Source: an uncultured Spirochaetota bacterium
GTDB lineage: Bacteria; Spirochaetota; UBA4802; UBA5550
Assembly: GCA_937872225.1 (NCBI GenBank)
Contig: CALMRZ010000012.1
Coordinates: forward strand, 44,301-108,300
Direction of reading: 5' to 3'
Length of the DNA: 64,000 nt
A program made the translations under genes and the position numbers. Below the pieces are notes generated by a model. The model worked only from the letters and a program-made list of their open reading frames with translations. It was not told the origin of the DNA and made no database searches. Shown here one piece after another: positions 54,604 through 63,092 of this stretch (the stretch's first letter is position 1; each line of letters starts with the position of its first letter).

Positions 54604-54870
54604 TTACATAAAGAAGTGAAACGTATCCGGAACCGGGTCAAAGCCGCCTTCATGCAAGGGATGACAGCGAAGAATTCTTCTCGCCGCCAGATACAAGCCC
54701 TTGACCGGACCATGTTTTTTTACAGCGTCGATTGCATAGGCAGAACACGACGGATAATATCGGCAGGAACGGGGTAGAACCGGGGATATGACAGTGCGAT
54801 AAATACTGATCATGAGTATAATGAGATTTGAAATTTGAGTACTGGCCTTGTTAAACTGTTTTATGCGCAT
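54604..54870 (-). CDS. yidD: Membrane protein insertion efficiency factor YidD
   Basis: An 88-residue Yid[28 protein letters not shown] and the [12 protein letters not shown] tail are its signature (Cys-rich PSCS core). The start at 54870 overlaps the 3' end of rnpA by 20 bases. It belongs in the canonical rnpA-yidD-yidC order. Confidence 0.95.
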   Translation of the reverse strand: MRIKQFNKASTQISNLIILMISIYRTVISPVLPRSCRYYPSCSAYAIDAVKKHGPVKGLYLAARRILRCHPLHEGGFDPVPDTFHFFM

Positions 54871-55255
54871 CACTCTTGAATAATCCCGCTTTAGAAAATA
54901 GTGATTTTATTATATGTTTCTGTTCATCAAACGTATGATTCTTAAAACCACTATCGATCCTGACTATAATGCAAAACCCATCTTTCAATTCGCCGAATAG
55001 GCCGCTGCAGATCGCGCGTATTCTTCTCTTTGCCTTGTTCCTGATATGTGCTTTACCGAATGATCTTGTCAGTGCTATCGCGATTTTTATATTCTTATTC
55101 CCCGGTAACCCGTCGCCGCTGTTCTCAAGTTTCGCATTGTGGCTGTTAATCGTTTTCAGAAAATATACCCGAATATCCGTTCCCTGTATCTTTCTGCCCT
55201 TGAGATAAACTTCCTTAAATAATATCCTTCCTTTTAAAGAATAAATGCTTTTCAC
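54851..55255 (-). CDS. rnpA: Ribonuclease P protein component
   Basis: A 134-residue protein subunit of RNase P, which matures tRNA 5' ends. The RNR-type motif appears as [15 protein letters not shown], with the upstream [11 protein letters not shown] strand. Slightly longer than average (about 115). 9 bases follow rpmH, whose strand and order are the norm. Confidence 0.92.
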   Translation of the reverse strand: MKSIYSLKGRILFKEVYLKGRKIQGTDIRVYFLKTINSHNAKLENSGDGLPGNKNIKIAIALTRSFGKAHIRNKAKRRIRAICSGLFGELKDGFCIIVRIDSGFKNHTFDEQKHIIKSLFSKAGLFKSDAHKTV

Positions 55256-55264
55256 AATAAAAAA

Positions 55265-55423
55265 TTATTTCGGCAACCGCCGCTCATCGGATACTGTCAA
55301 TTTATACCGTCCTTTGCTCCTTCTCCTGCTCAATACTTCACGCCCTTCGGCGGTGCTCATACGAGACCTGAATCCATGCTTCCTGTACTTTTTTACTGTG
55401 CTTGGCTGAAATGGCCTTTTCAT
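55265..55423 (-). CDS. rpmH: 50S ribosomal protein L34
   Basis: A 52-residue protein from ATG 55423 (GAGGTGA upstream) to TAA at 55265. The first words [18 protein letters not shown] and the following [21 protein letters not shown] are the L34 consensus; the residues after ([13 protein letters not shown]) form a small extra tail. It heads the rpmH-rnpA-yidD-yidC-jag-mnmE block. Confidence 0.97.
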   Translation of the reverse strand: MKRPFQPSTVKKYRKHGFRSRMSTAEGREVLSRRRSKGRYKLTVSDERRLPK

Positions 55424-55746
55424 GTGAATCACCTCATATATATAAACATCAGTTTCTTTCTAAATTTTAAAGAAAATGGTCATAAAATAGTGAATGTACT
55501 ATTTTAAAAAGAATCACTTTTTGTCAATACTATTAATAAAAAAACTGCTCCCATACTGTACCGGTATGACGGTTCAGATAAAACCATCATGTGCTTAAAT
55601 TTCATGACACCTGTCTATCTTTCATCCCGGCCACAACCTAAACCGCCGTGGCCATTCTAATGTGACATAAAATTTTGATTGACAAATAATTTGCAGTGTA
55701 TATTTTTTTACAGCTACATCCATCTATGTATATCGGAGTCACAAAC
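55424..55746. other. Divergent intergenic region before rpmH (323 bases)
   Basis: AT-rich, without a gene. Contents seen: an 8-base perfect inverted repeat AAAATAGT/ACTATTTT (55484-55505) close to rpmH, a minus-strand TTGACA (55527-55522) that may belong to rpmH, and a rightward TTGACA (55679-55684) followed by TATATT after 14 bases or TATTTT after 16, probably for the coiled-coil gene. No DnaA-box cluster was seen. Confidence 0.6.
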
Positions 55747-57888
55747 ATGATTATTAACATCATAACCTGTATGGTCTGTTTGGCCATGCTGATCCTTTTC
55801 AGGAAACTGGACAGGACGAATATCAAGATGGCAAAACTCCGGAGATATTCATCACGACTCTTCGATGAATTTAAAACCCTCGCTGAAACCGAAAACCGCC
55901 GGTTTAACGACGCCACTATCGAAATGGATATAATGATTAAAAAATCGAATGCCCTGGCAAAAATCATCAATTCCTCGGTAAAGGAAATTGAGGCAAAGCT
56001 CCAGGGGCTCGACATTGAAAAATCGAACCTGAAAAAAGTGGAAGAGGATATCAGGGTCATCTCCCAGTCCGCGCGGGACGTGAACAAGCAGATTGAATTC
56101 ATTGCCGGGGCCAAGGAAGGATTCAATGAAATGACCCTCAACATGAACTATCTGAGGGAATCCATCAAGGGACTCAAGGGCGAAAGCGCTGAAATGTTAC
56201 AGAACTTCAGCGCCCGTCTCAAGGAGCGATCCCGGGAGCTCACTGCGGAATTCACCGATCAGATAAACAAGCTCCGCGAGTCCATCGAGAACAAGGAGGA
56301 CATCCTCGTCAACAACAGCCGTCAGAAGCTCATGGACCTGACGGAGGCCTATGAGCGGGCCCTGACCGACATGGACCAACGGGTAACGGATACCGGCGAG
56401 ATTCTCCTGCAAAACTTCAAGGCGCGCATCGACGGCATCGCCAAGTCCGTCGAGGGAGCATCCAATTTGCAAAACCAGATCGAAGTGCTGAAACTCAGCC
56501 TCAACGATCTCGAGGGAAAAGTCTTTTCAGACATAAAGCAGCGCAGCTCCGCCGTTGAAAACGAAATCCAAAATTCCATCAACACCCTCTACAGCAAGGT
56601 CAGCACCGTCGAGGCGAACATGAACGATTCCAAGGCAAAGCTGATCAAGTCTTTCGAAACCGAGGTGGAGAAGGTGCGCAGCGAGATGGACAACCTGAGC
56701 ATCCACGCCATCACCAAGCGAGATGAAATAGTCCAGGCCTCCCGCCGGGAGGCGGAAGAGGTCATGAAGGTGATCAACAACTTCGAAGAGCGCTTCATGG
56801 AATTCGAGACCCGGATCATCAACACCGCCGACATAAAGAACAATGAGCTCAGGAAAAACGGAGACCAGATGAAAGAGGAATTCGGCAACATGGAGCGCAG
56901 GCTTGCCGAGATCAAATCGGAAATCCTCAATTACGAAGACCAGAACAAGATCTTTTCCAAGACCGAGGCCCTCATGCGCGATGTGGACTCTTCCATTGAA
57001 AAACTCAACCGCATGCTCCTGGAATCCCAGAAAGAGGCCCAGCACCTTGAGAAGTTCTTCACCGACATGGACCAGATAAAGGAGCTTTCGAAGGATTTCG
57101 ACCGCGAAATACGGGCCTACCAGAACAAAAAGGAGAAGCTTGCCGACATTGAAGGCGAAATCAGGGCCCTGCAGGACATGGGCGACACTGCCATGGAGAA
57201 AACCGTCGCCCTGCGCGATGAGTTCTCCAAGGTAGACATGGTAAGCTCCCGCATTGATGCCCTCGTCGAGAGCTATGCCAGCCTTGAATCGAGGATACGG
57301 GAGCTCCATGATTACGAGGACGTCATAACCCGGAACCTCGATTCTGTGAACAAGGCCGACATTCTCATTCAGTCCGTCGAGGGCAAGATCAACGCATTCC
57401 AGAAGGTGGTGGACCGCTCCGAAAAGCGGGTCGACAGGATCAACCAGAATATCCGCGGGGTCGAGGAAAACCTGCTAATCCTAAAGACCAGGGAAAGCGA
57501 CATCAAAGAGATCAAGGACAAATTCAACGAGCTGGATGGCCTGTCTGAAATAATGGAGGTCCGCGTCAAGCAAATCCAGGCCATGTTCAACAAGGTTGAA
57601 AAACTCCGCGATGAAATCAGCTCGACTGACAGCCACCTCCAGGAGCTTTTCACGGAGACCGACAGGAAGATGCGGCAGTTCGCCGATTTCATACAGGCCG
57701 TTGACAACAACAACCCGATATTGAAGCAGGTCAAGGGCGGTCCCGCCACGCCGAAAAACATAAACGACAACGTTATCCGCACCGTGCGGGACCTTTCCAA
57801 CAAGGGGTGGACTTCCGATGAAATATCGCGGAAACTTATGATGGACGAGAATGCCGTGCGCCTGATCATCAACACCACGTCTCTTTGA
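55747..57888 (+). CDS. Spirochaetal transmembrane coiled-coil protein (SpiroCoCo-like)
   Basis: A 713-residue protein with one N-terminal helix (about 1-17, IITCMVCLAMLILF) and then almost 600 residues of heptad-like coiled coil (repeated K/E-rich segments such as EDIRVISQSARDVNKQIEF). A short C-terminal domain after a Pro/Gly linker (GGPATPKN) reads RDLSNKGWTSDEISRKLMMDENAVRLII, an HTH-like wHTH end. This layout is known from spirochaete coiled-coil proteins of unknown function. Start at 55747 with CGGAGT upstream. Confidence 0.78.
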   Translation: MIINIITCMVCLAMLILFRKLDRTNIKMAKLRRYSSRLFDEFKTLAETENRRFNDATIEMDIMIKKSNALAKIINSSVKEIEAKLQGLDIEKSNLKKVEEDIRVISQSARDVNKQIEFIAGAKEGFNEMTLNMNYLRESIKGLKGESAEMLQNFSARLKERSRELTAEFTDQINKLRESIENKEDILVNNSRQKLMDLTEAYERALTDMDQRVTDTGEILLQNFKARIDGIAKSVEGASNLQNQIEVLKLSLNDLEGKVFSDIKQRSSAVENEIQNSINTLYSKVSTVEANMNDSKAKLIKSFETEVEKVRSEMDNLSIHAITKRDEIVQASRREAEEVMKVINNFEERFMEFETRIINTADIKNNELRKNGDQMKEEFGNMERRLAEIKSEILNYEDQNKIFSKTEALMRDVDSSIEKLNRMLLESQKEAQHLEKFFTDMDQIKELSKDFDREIRAYQNKKEKLADIEGEIRALQDMGDTAMEKTVALRDEFSKVDMVSSRIDALVESYASLESRIRELHDYEDVITRNLDSVNKADILIQSVEGKINAFQKVVDRSEKRVDRINQNIRGVEENLLILKTRESDIKEIKDKFNELDGLSEIMEVRVKQIQAMFNKVEKLRDEISSTDSHLQELFTETDRKMRQFADFIQAVDNNNPILKQVKGGPATPKNINDNVIRTVRDLSNKGWTSDEISRKLMMDENAVRLIINTTSL

Positions 57889-57917
57889 TCACCGCAGCTT
57901 TCATGAGCACCGGGGGC

Positions 57918-57957
57918 AAACAGGAAGCCCGTCCTTTTTCAGGGACGGGCCTGTTTC
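57918..57957. terminator. Hairpin between convergent genes
   Basis: Arms AAACAGG..GCCCGTCC and GGACGGGC.CTGTTT around TTTTTCA, only a short T-run. It sits between the convergent coiled-coil and lipoprotein genes and could serve both. Confidence 0.7.
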
Positions 57958-57988
57958 ATGAGGACGCCGATTCAGGCTGGTGGCACCG

Positions 57989-58531
57989 CTATTTTTCCTC
58001 ACCCATCATCTTTTTCTCAACTTCCTTGATGATCTGTGCGTCGGTCTGTTTTTTTCTCAGCACAATGCGGAATTTGACATACATGTTATTGGGCTGGATG
58101 GTCTTTTTCGGAAACTTGAAGGTCCATCTCTGCAGGTCGTCGAGGATGAGATTGTCGAGCTCTATCAGGTTCAGCGGCTTGTACGGCCGCACTTTCATCA
58201 GGGTACCGCGATCGGGGAACAGCGATATGTGATACATTCCTTCCCTGGACTCATCTATTTTATCATACCTCCTGATTTCATCGCATATGTACCTGTCGCC
58301 GCCGGGGTCCTTTTCACGTTCAATGGTGTCCTGGTGGTCAGTCTGCACCACGGTATACGTATCGGACATGATGACGACCCTGAACGTTTCCTTGTTGTCT
58401 CCTTTTTCAAACGGAGCGTCAAGAAACCTCTTGTTCGCCGATTCTATTTTCCTTTCTTCCGTGCTGGCGCATGAAAGCATTGCCATCATGCCCGGTATGA
58501 CCAGAAACGCTATCAGTCGATTCTTTTTCAT
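57989..58531 (-). CDS. Putative lipoprotein of unknown function
   Basis: A 180-residue protein with signal peptide MKKNRLIAFLVIPGMMAMLSC (lipobox MLSC, Cys21). The mature part contains charged beta-like strands (FRVVIMSDTYTVVQTDHQD, YVKFRIVLRKK) and an acid-basic C-terminal helix. No family is recognised. It converges with the coiled-coil gene, and 302 bases of AT-rich DNA precede it. Confidence 0.75.
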   Translation of the reverse strand: MKKNRLIAFLVIPGMMAMLSCASTEERKIESANKRFLDAPFEKGDNKETFRVVIMSDTYTVVQTDHQDTIEREKDPGGDRYICDEIRRYDKIDESREGMYHISLFPDRGTLMKVRPYKPLNLIELDNLILDDLQRWTFKFPKKTIQPNNMYVKFRIVLRKKQTDAQIIKEVEKKMMGEEK

Positions 58532-58833
58532 GGATACTGTATCAATCCTTATTAAGTTTTAATCGCGGTTAACCTTTATCATGTGCATTGAAATGCAACA
58601 ATTATTTTTCGGCCCTGCTGTAAAATGATCCCGGTTTATCATAGCCCGATGACGGGCGGAAGAACCGGACCGATTTTCAATAAGTAAAATATATATAATT
58701 TATTTTACATCGTAAAATTAATTCATCTCAAACAGTAAAAATTTATCTTTACGTTTCAGGGCCTTCCGGTCCAATTGATCAACCGGTATACAAGCTGCCG
58801 GCTGTTGATTCAGGTATTTTTTCGAGGTAACCA
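58532..58833. other. AT-rich divergent intergenic region (302 bases)
   Basis: No gene, RNA or clear promoter was recognised. A very AT-rich stretch (about 58680-58740) probably holds the promoters of the two divergent genes on either side. Confidence 0.5.
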
Positions 58834-59142
58834 ATGACCTTCATCATCATTTCCGTGCTGGCATTTCTCATTGTTCTTGTCTTCAGAAAATACAGAACAG
58901 CCATATCAACAGTTCTGACCATCATGCTGGCACTGGGCACAACCACTGCCGTTCTGGCATTGGGAATGGTCGCGCTGAAGGCGGGTGATAGCCTTGTTTT
59001 TTTTAACACTACCATCGGGCGTTCCGATTTCATGTATCTCATCATCACATGGTATATCGCCGACATTCTATGCTCAATTCTTATTATCAGAACCCACATC
59101 GCCTACAGGAACATTAACGCCGTCACTGAAAAAAAGAGATAA
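58834..59142 (+). CDS. Small three-helix membrane protein
   Basis: A 102-residue protein with three hydrophobic segments (FIIISVLAFLIVLVF, ISTVLTIMLALGTTTAVLAL, MYLIITWYIADILCSILI) and basic loops. No family is recognised. It has GAGGTAACC just before the ATG. It converges with the M50 protease gene. Confidence 0.72.
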   Translation: MTFIIISVLAFLIVLVFRKYRTAISTVLTIMLALGTTTAVLALGMVALKAGDSLVFFNTTIGRSDFMYLIITWYIADILCSILIIRTHIAYRNINAVTEKKR

Positions 59143-59161
59143 CGATAATCGGCAGGGACTT

Positions 59162-60100
59162 TTAAAGAAAATCCACCGGGATCGGGACAAAGGTCACTAT
59201 CAGGATGACCATGCATGTCCAGCCGATAATCTTCTCAATCATGGTCAGGGGCGTGTCCTCCGGAATCTCCGGGTGGGCGACCATGAGGAAGAACAGCGTC
59301 AGCACAATCCAGACGATCCATCCCTGCCATATAAATGACATGATGCATAATCCGGCCAGGAACAGCCAGCCGAATACTTTCTGCCTCTTCCCGATTAGGG
59401 CATAGAGGATATGGCTTCCGTCCAGTTGCCCGATCGGCATAAGATTCAGGCTGGTAATGAGAAAGCCTATCCAACCGGCCCAGGCATAGGGCGACAGGTA
59501 TATGTCCTTCCCTGCCGGTATGGCACCATGTATCACTCTGACTAAAAACGCGAACAATAACGAATCGCCGAAAACGGGCAACATCATATCGCCTTTCACC
59601 ACGGGAAGGGGCCTAACGTCCGAGAGATAGATCCCCGCCACCACTGCGGCAAGACTCATGATAAAACCCGGCAGAGGGCCCATGGCGCCTATATAGAAGA
59701 GGGCCCTCCTGTCCGGAATCGGCGTTCTTGTCTTTATGACCGCGCCCATGGTTCCAATGATCGACGGGAACGGGATGAAATAGGGAAGCGTCGCATCAAC
59801 GCCAAACCTTCTCGCAGCGCAGTAGTGCCCAAATTCATGGACAAGCAGAATGAATATAAGAGTGATTGAGTAAGGGAGGCCGCTGACAAATGCGTCCGCA
59901 ACGGACTTGCTTTCCGAGGCCCCGGCAAAGGTTGTACTCAGGAAGGTTATGACGAAGAGAAGGATATTGACCGCCGGCCTTTTTTTTACAATGCGCTGTT
60001 CGGGCAGAAAATCATGGTGCTGACGCCTGGGCCGGTTCCCCGTATTGAGGCTGGTCAGATAATTACGCACCCATTCTATAATCGAATCCGGGATCCTCAT
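59162..60100 (-). CDS. M50-family site-2 metalloprotease
   Basis: A 312-residue polytopic membrane protease. LLVHEFGHYCAARRFG (HEFGH, about 87-91) binds zinc and NLMPIGQLDGSH (about 216-227) supplies the second motif with its Asp. The absence of a PDZ domain between them and a short C-terminal end place it near the simpler S2P group. Such enzymes cut transmembrane anti-sigma or signal proteins. It is the last gene of the LysM/beta-propeller operon. Confidence 0.9.
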   Translation of the reverse strand: MRIPDSIIEWVRNYLTSLNTGNRPRRQHHDFLPEQRIVKKRPAVNILLFVITFLSTTFAGASESKSVADAFVSGLPYSITLIFILLVHEFGHYCAARRFGVDATLPYFIPFPSIIGTMGAVIKTRTPIPDRRALFYIGAMGPLPGFIMSLAAVVAGIYLSDVRPLPVVKGDMMLPVFGDSLLFAFLVRVIHGAIPAGKDIYLSPYAWAGWIGFLITSLNLMPIGQLDGSHILYALIGKRQKVFGWLFLAGLCIMSFIWQGWIVWIVLTLFFLMVAHPEIPEDTPLTMIEKIIGWTCMVILIVTFVPIPVDFL

Positions 60101-60156
60101 ACTTTCAGCTGATCAATCCTGCCGCTGCGTCATCCGGTTTTCTGCCGACTGGTTGT

Positions 60157-61359
60157 TCATTCCGCCAGTTTGCCGTATATTGAAATTTTCTTCCGGATGT
60201 ATTCCGGCGAATATTCATTGGCCATATCCCCCCGGGCGTCAAGAAGGTTCCTGTACAGGGCGGAGATTTCTTTCGCCGTCTTGGCCAGTTCAATGTTCTT
60301 CTTTTTAACAGTGGCCATGCTGGTGATGAACAGTTTTTTCAGGTAGAGGGAGATAAAACGGTTTCCGTCAGGCGAGAAGCTCACGTCTTCTCCTTCAAGG
60401 CCGATCGTTATTTTTTCGACCCGCCGGATGTCAAAGGCGTGTATCACCTGGTCCTGGAGAAATGAAATGATCTTCGGGAACACGGAAAATTGGATGTTCG
60501 TATTCAGGGAGTTATTCAGCAGATCAGTGCCTTTCCGCGCCGTCGTGTCGTACATCACGACGGAAAATTTCCCGGCATAGCCCGTGCGGTAGACAAGGCT
60601 GCTGTTATCGATCCAGAATATTTCGCTCGCCGATGTTATCCCCGGGATCCGCCATGCCGAGCCTGAAGCGATCAGCTTCCCCCGGTACGAGCCGCCGCTC
60701 CCGCTGACCACCACCACCTGTTTTCGATTCGGTGACTGATACGCCACGATCGGAGCACCGGGCTGAACAATATCCGCATATTCTTTTCTCTGCAGCACCC
60801 TGCTTTTTTTCCCCGTATCAGGAAAATATTCCATGATGCCTTCGGCGGATTCCATCAGGATGGAATTGCCTCCCGGTGCTACGGAAAAATCAAGAAACGG
60901 GTAGACTGATTCCAATACCGCCGCTTTTTTTGCATACACATCAAGGACCTGCGTCTCGCCCCGGGGCATTGCCCCTTCCTCTCCTACCAGCCGCTTGAAA
61001 AAGAGGTATCGGCCATTGGCGCTGCTTTTCACAGCAGTGATGGTTCCGGTTACCCTGTACAACTCCTGGATTCGCCGGTTTGACCTGTTGAAGGAATAGA
61101 TGACATTGATTCTCGGGGCTTCTTTCACATAGAGGATGGTGTTGCCGTCGCCCCAGCATGCGAAAATCACATCGCGGTCTACGAACTGTGATCCCGCGGC
61201 CTGGTAAGCCTCAATCTTTTTTTCCAGCAGTCTGCTGTAAACGTTTGATTCCGTGTTTATGTACACGGAATCAAGGTTGATGTCACGGGCCTGAAGGCCC
61301 GGTGTCAGACATAGCGTCAGCAGGAACAGTATATATACGCAGAGAACTCTTCGTTTCAC
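60157..61359 (-). CDS. Secreted beta-propeller-like protein
   Basis: A 400-residue protein with signal peptide MKRRVLCVYILFLLTLCLTPGLQA. The body (about 60-320) has repeated short segments such as VAPGGNSILMESAEG, VVSGSGGSYRG and SFSPDGNRFISLYLKK, which look like TolB/WD40-type propeller blades. A C-terminal helical part (about 340-400) follows. It is 3 bases past the LysM gene and 56 bases before the M50 gene. Probably periplasmic; role unknown. Confidence 0.75.
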   Translation of the reverse strand: MKRRVLCVYILFLLTLCLTPGLQARDINLDSVYINTESNVYSRLLEKKIEAYQAAGSQFVDRDVIFACWGDGNTILYVKEAPRINVIYSFNRSNRRIQELYRVTGTITAVKSSANGRYLFFKRLVGEEGAMPRGETQVLDVYAKKAAVLESVYPFLDFSVAPGGNSILMESAEGIMEYFPDTGKKSRVLQRKEYADIVQPGAPIVAYQSPNRKQVVVVSGSGGSYRGKLIASGSAWRIPGITSASEIFWIDNSSLVYRTGYAGKFSVVMYDTTARKGTDLLNNSLNTNIQFSVFPKIISFLQDQVIHAFDIRRVEKITIGLEGEDVSFSPDGNRFISLYLKKLFITSMATVKKKNIELAKTAKEISALYRNLLDARGDMANEYSPEYIRKKISIYGKLAE

Positions 61360-61362
61360 TAA

Positions 61363-62859
61363 TTATTCTTTTATATCCTCTTCAGCGGTATCTTTCGGCT
61401 TATCCCCTGATTCCTTTTTTTCAGGCTCTTTCTTGTCCGCCTCTTTCTTTTCCGCTTCATCCTTTGCCGGCCCTGCTTTTTTCTCAGGCACATCCGGTAT
61501 TACAAACTTCTGGCCCGGAAATATCAGGTCAGGATCTTTTATCTGATCCTTGTTGGCCATATAGATCAGAGGCCACAGCCTGGCGTTCTTGTACACCTTG
61601 TGGGCTATCCGCCAGAGACAATCGCGTTTCTTTTTATTGTAGATGACCTTGTAAACCATCTTCCCTTCCAGTTTCTGCAAAAAACCCTTATCCTTCAACC
61701 GGTCCTTTTCCCCGGCTATGCCAAGGGAATAGAGCAGCGATTCCGCCTCGTTGAATTTGGAGAGGCTGTCCCTGTATGAATCGCTTTCAAGGAGCTTTGT
61801 GCCATCGGCGATCATTTCCGCCGCCCGGTCGGTTTCAGTCTTGTACTTGTTCGCCGTATCCCGCTTCCGTGTCTCTTCCAGAAGCTTCTCAACCGACCTA
61901 GCCTTGTCCTGGGCCAGGCCCTTGACCGTTTTCTCCTTTGCTATGGCCAGGGAGGCTTCCGCATCGGCGATCTTTTTGGTGGCCTCGTCGTTCTTGTCCT
62001 GGTCCAGAAGCGATTCCGCCTCGTTGAGGGTCGTTACGACGACCTCGATGTCCTCTCCGGCAAACTCCGATCCACGCTCCTTTTTAAGAGCATCCACTTC
62101 CTTCCGAAGCTGGGCAATGCGGTCTTTGGCTGAAAGTTTCTGCACAGCCAGCTTGACCCCGGTAACCACCTTTTCCGATTCGGATATAAGGGGCATGGCC
62201 TCCTTTACATTGTCCCGGGCAATGAGCGCGTTTGCCCTGTCAAGGTTCTGCCCCGCCGACGCCAGGTCCTGTTTCTGCTGTGCCGAGAGGTTCCGAGAAT
62301 TAAGGTCTTCAATTTCCTTCTTCATCCTGGCTATGTTTTCGTTCAGCGCGGGGATTTTTGCCATGCAGAGCTCCTTGGTCTCCTTCCCCGAAGCCACGGC
62401 CTCTCTGGCTTTCATGAACGCGTCCCACATCTTCTGATCTTCCTTGAGCTTTTCGGTTTCGCTTACGGCGGCACCGGTCTTGCTGTATTGTTCCGGTGCG
62501 AACTGTTCCGCGTTCAGGGCTTCAGACTCTTTAAGAAGCGTTTTCGCTTCGGTGAGGGCATCCTCAGTGGCCCGCGGCAATGATGTCTTTATGGCAAGCT
62601 CCGCATAATTGGCAGACTCAACGGCAGCCTTTTTCGCGTTGCCTCCCTTCTTGTTGACCGCGGCATCATGGCTTGCCTTCAGCTGTTCGGTGGCTTTGTT
62701 GAAATTGTCGGGGTCATATTGTTCCGCGTTTACCTGGCGGGCCTTCTCAATGGTGGTCCTGGCCTTTACCATTTCCTGAATGGGTATCTCAACATCACAT
62801 GATATAAAGCCGATCGTCATACATGACAGAAGGAACATAATGTATTTACGTGCTGCCAT
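61363..62859 (-). CDS. LysM-domain lipoprotein
   Basis: A 498-residue protein. The signal peptide ends TIGFISC, so it is probably a lipoprotein (Cys21). Residues about 25-390 form a very helical region of Lys/Glu/Ala (DUF4398-like, with repeated AEQYDPDNFNKA and AEQFAPEQYSKT). A LysM domain follows (about 406-455, RDCLWRIAHKVYKN ... DPDLIFPGQKFVIP), which binds peptidoglycan glycan, and then a Lys/Glu-rich tail. It is thus a link between outer membrane and cell wall. First gene of its operon. Confidence 0.88.
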   Translation of the reverse strand: MAARKYIMFLLSCMTIGFISCDVEIPIQEMVKARTTIEKARQVNAEQYDPDNFNKATEQLKASHDAAVNKKGGNAKKAAVESANYAELAIKTSLPRATEDALTEAKTLLKESEALNAEQFAPEQYSKTGAAVSETEKLKEDQKMWDAFMKAREAVASGKETKELCMAKIPALNENIARMKKEIEDLNSRNLSAQQKQDLASAGQNLDRANALIARDNVKEAMPLISESEKVVTGVKLAVQKLSAKDRIAQLRKEVDALKKERGSEFAGEDIEVVVTTLNEAESLLDQDKNDEATKKIADAEASLAIAKEKTVKGLAQDKARSVEKLLEETRKRDTANKYKTETDRAAEMIADGTKLLESDSYRDSLSKFNEAESLLYSLGIAGEKDRLKDKGFLQKLEGKMVYKVIYNKKKRDCLWRIAHKVYKNARLWPLIYMANKDQIKDPDLIFPGQKFVIPDVPEKKAGPAKDEAEKKEADKKEPEKKESGDKPKDTAEEDIKE

Positions 62860-63092
62860 AAAACCCTCTCAATGATTTGAAGATGCTGACGTTATAATCC
62901 GGTTATTTGCTACTGTCAATGCTTTTCTCAGCAGCTCCTGATATATCAAATCCCTCCATCTCATTCCATTGAAAATGATTATTGACAAATATCGATCATT
63001 ATTCACTATGTGGAATAACAAACTATGATCAGATGTTACCAGTTCTATCATTAATTACTGCTCGAAAGATACTCTCTTAGGAAAACAAGCAT

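Noticed and set aside
55424..55746. Chromosomal origin near rpmH
   Set aside because: No cluster of DnaA boxes (TTATCCACA type) and no dnaA next to it.
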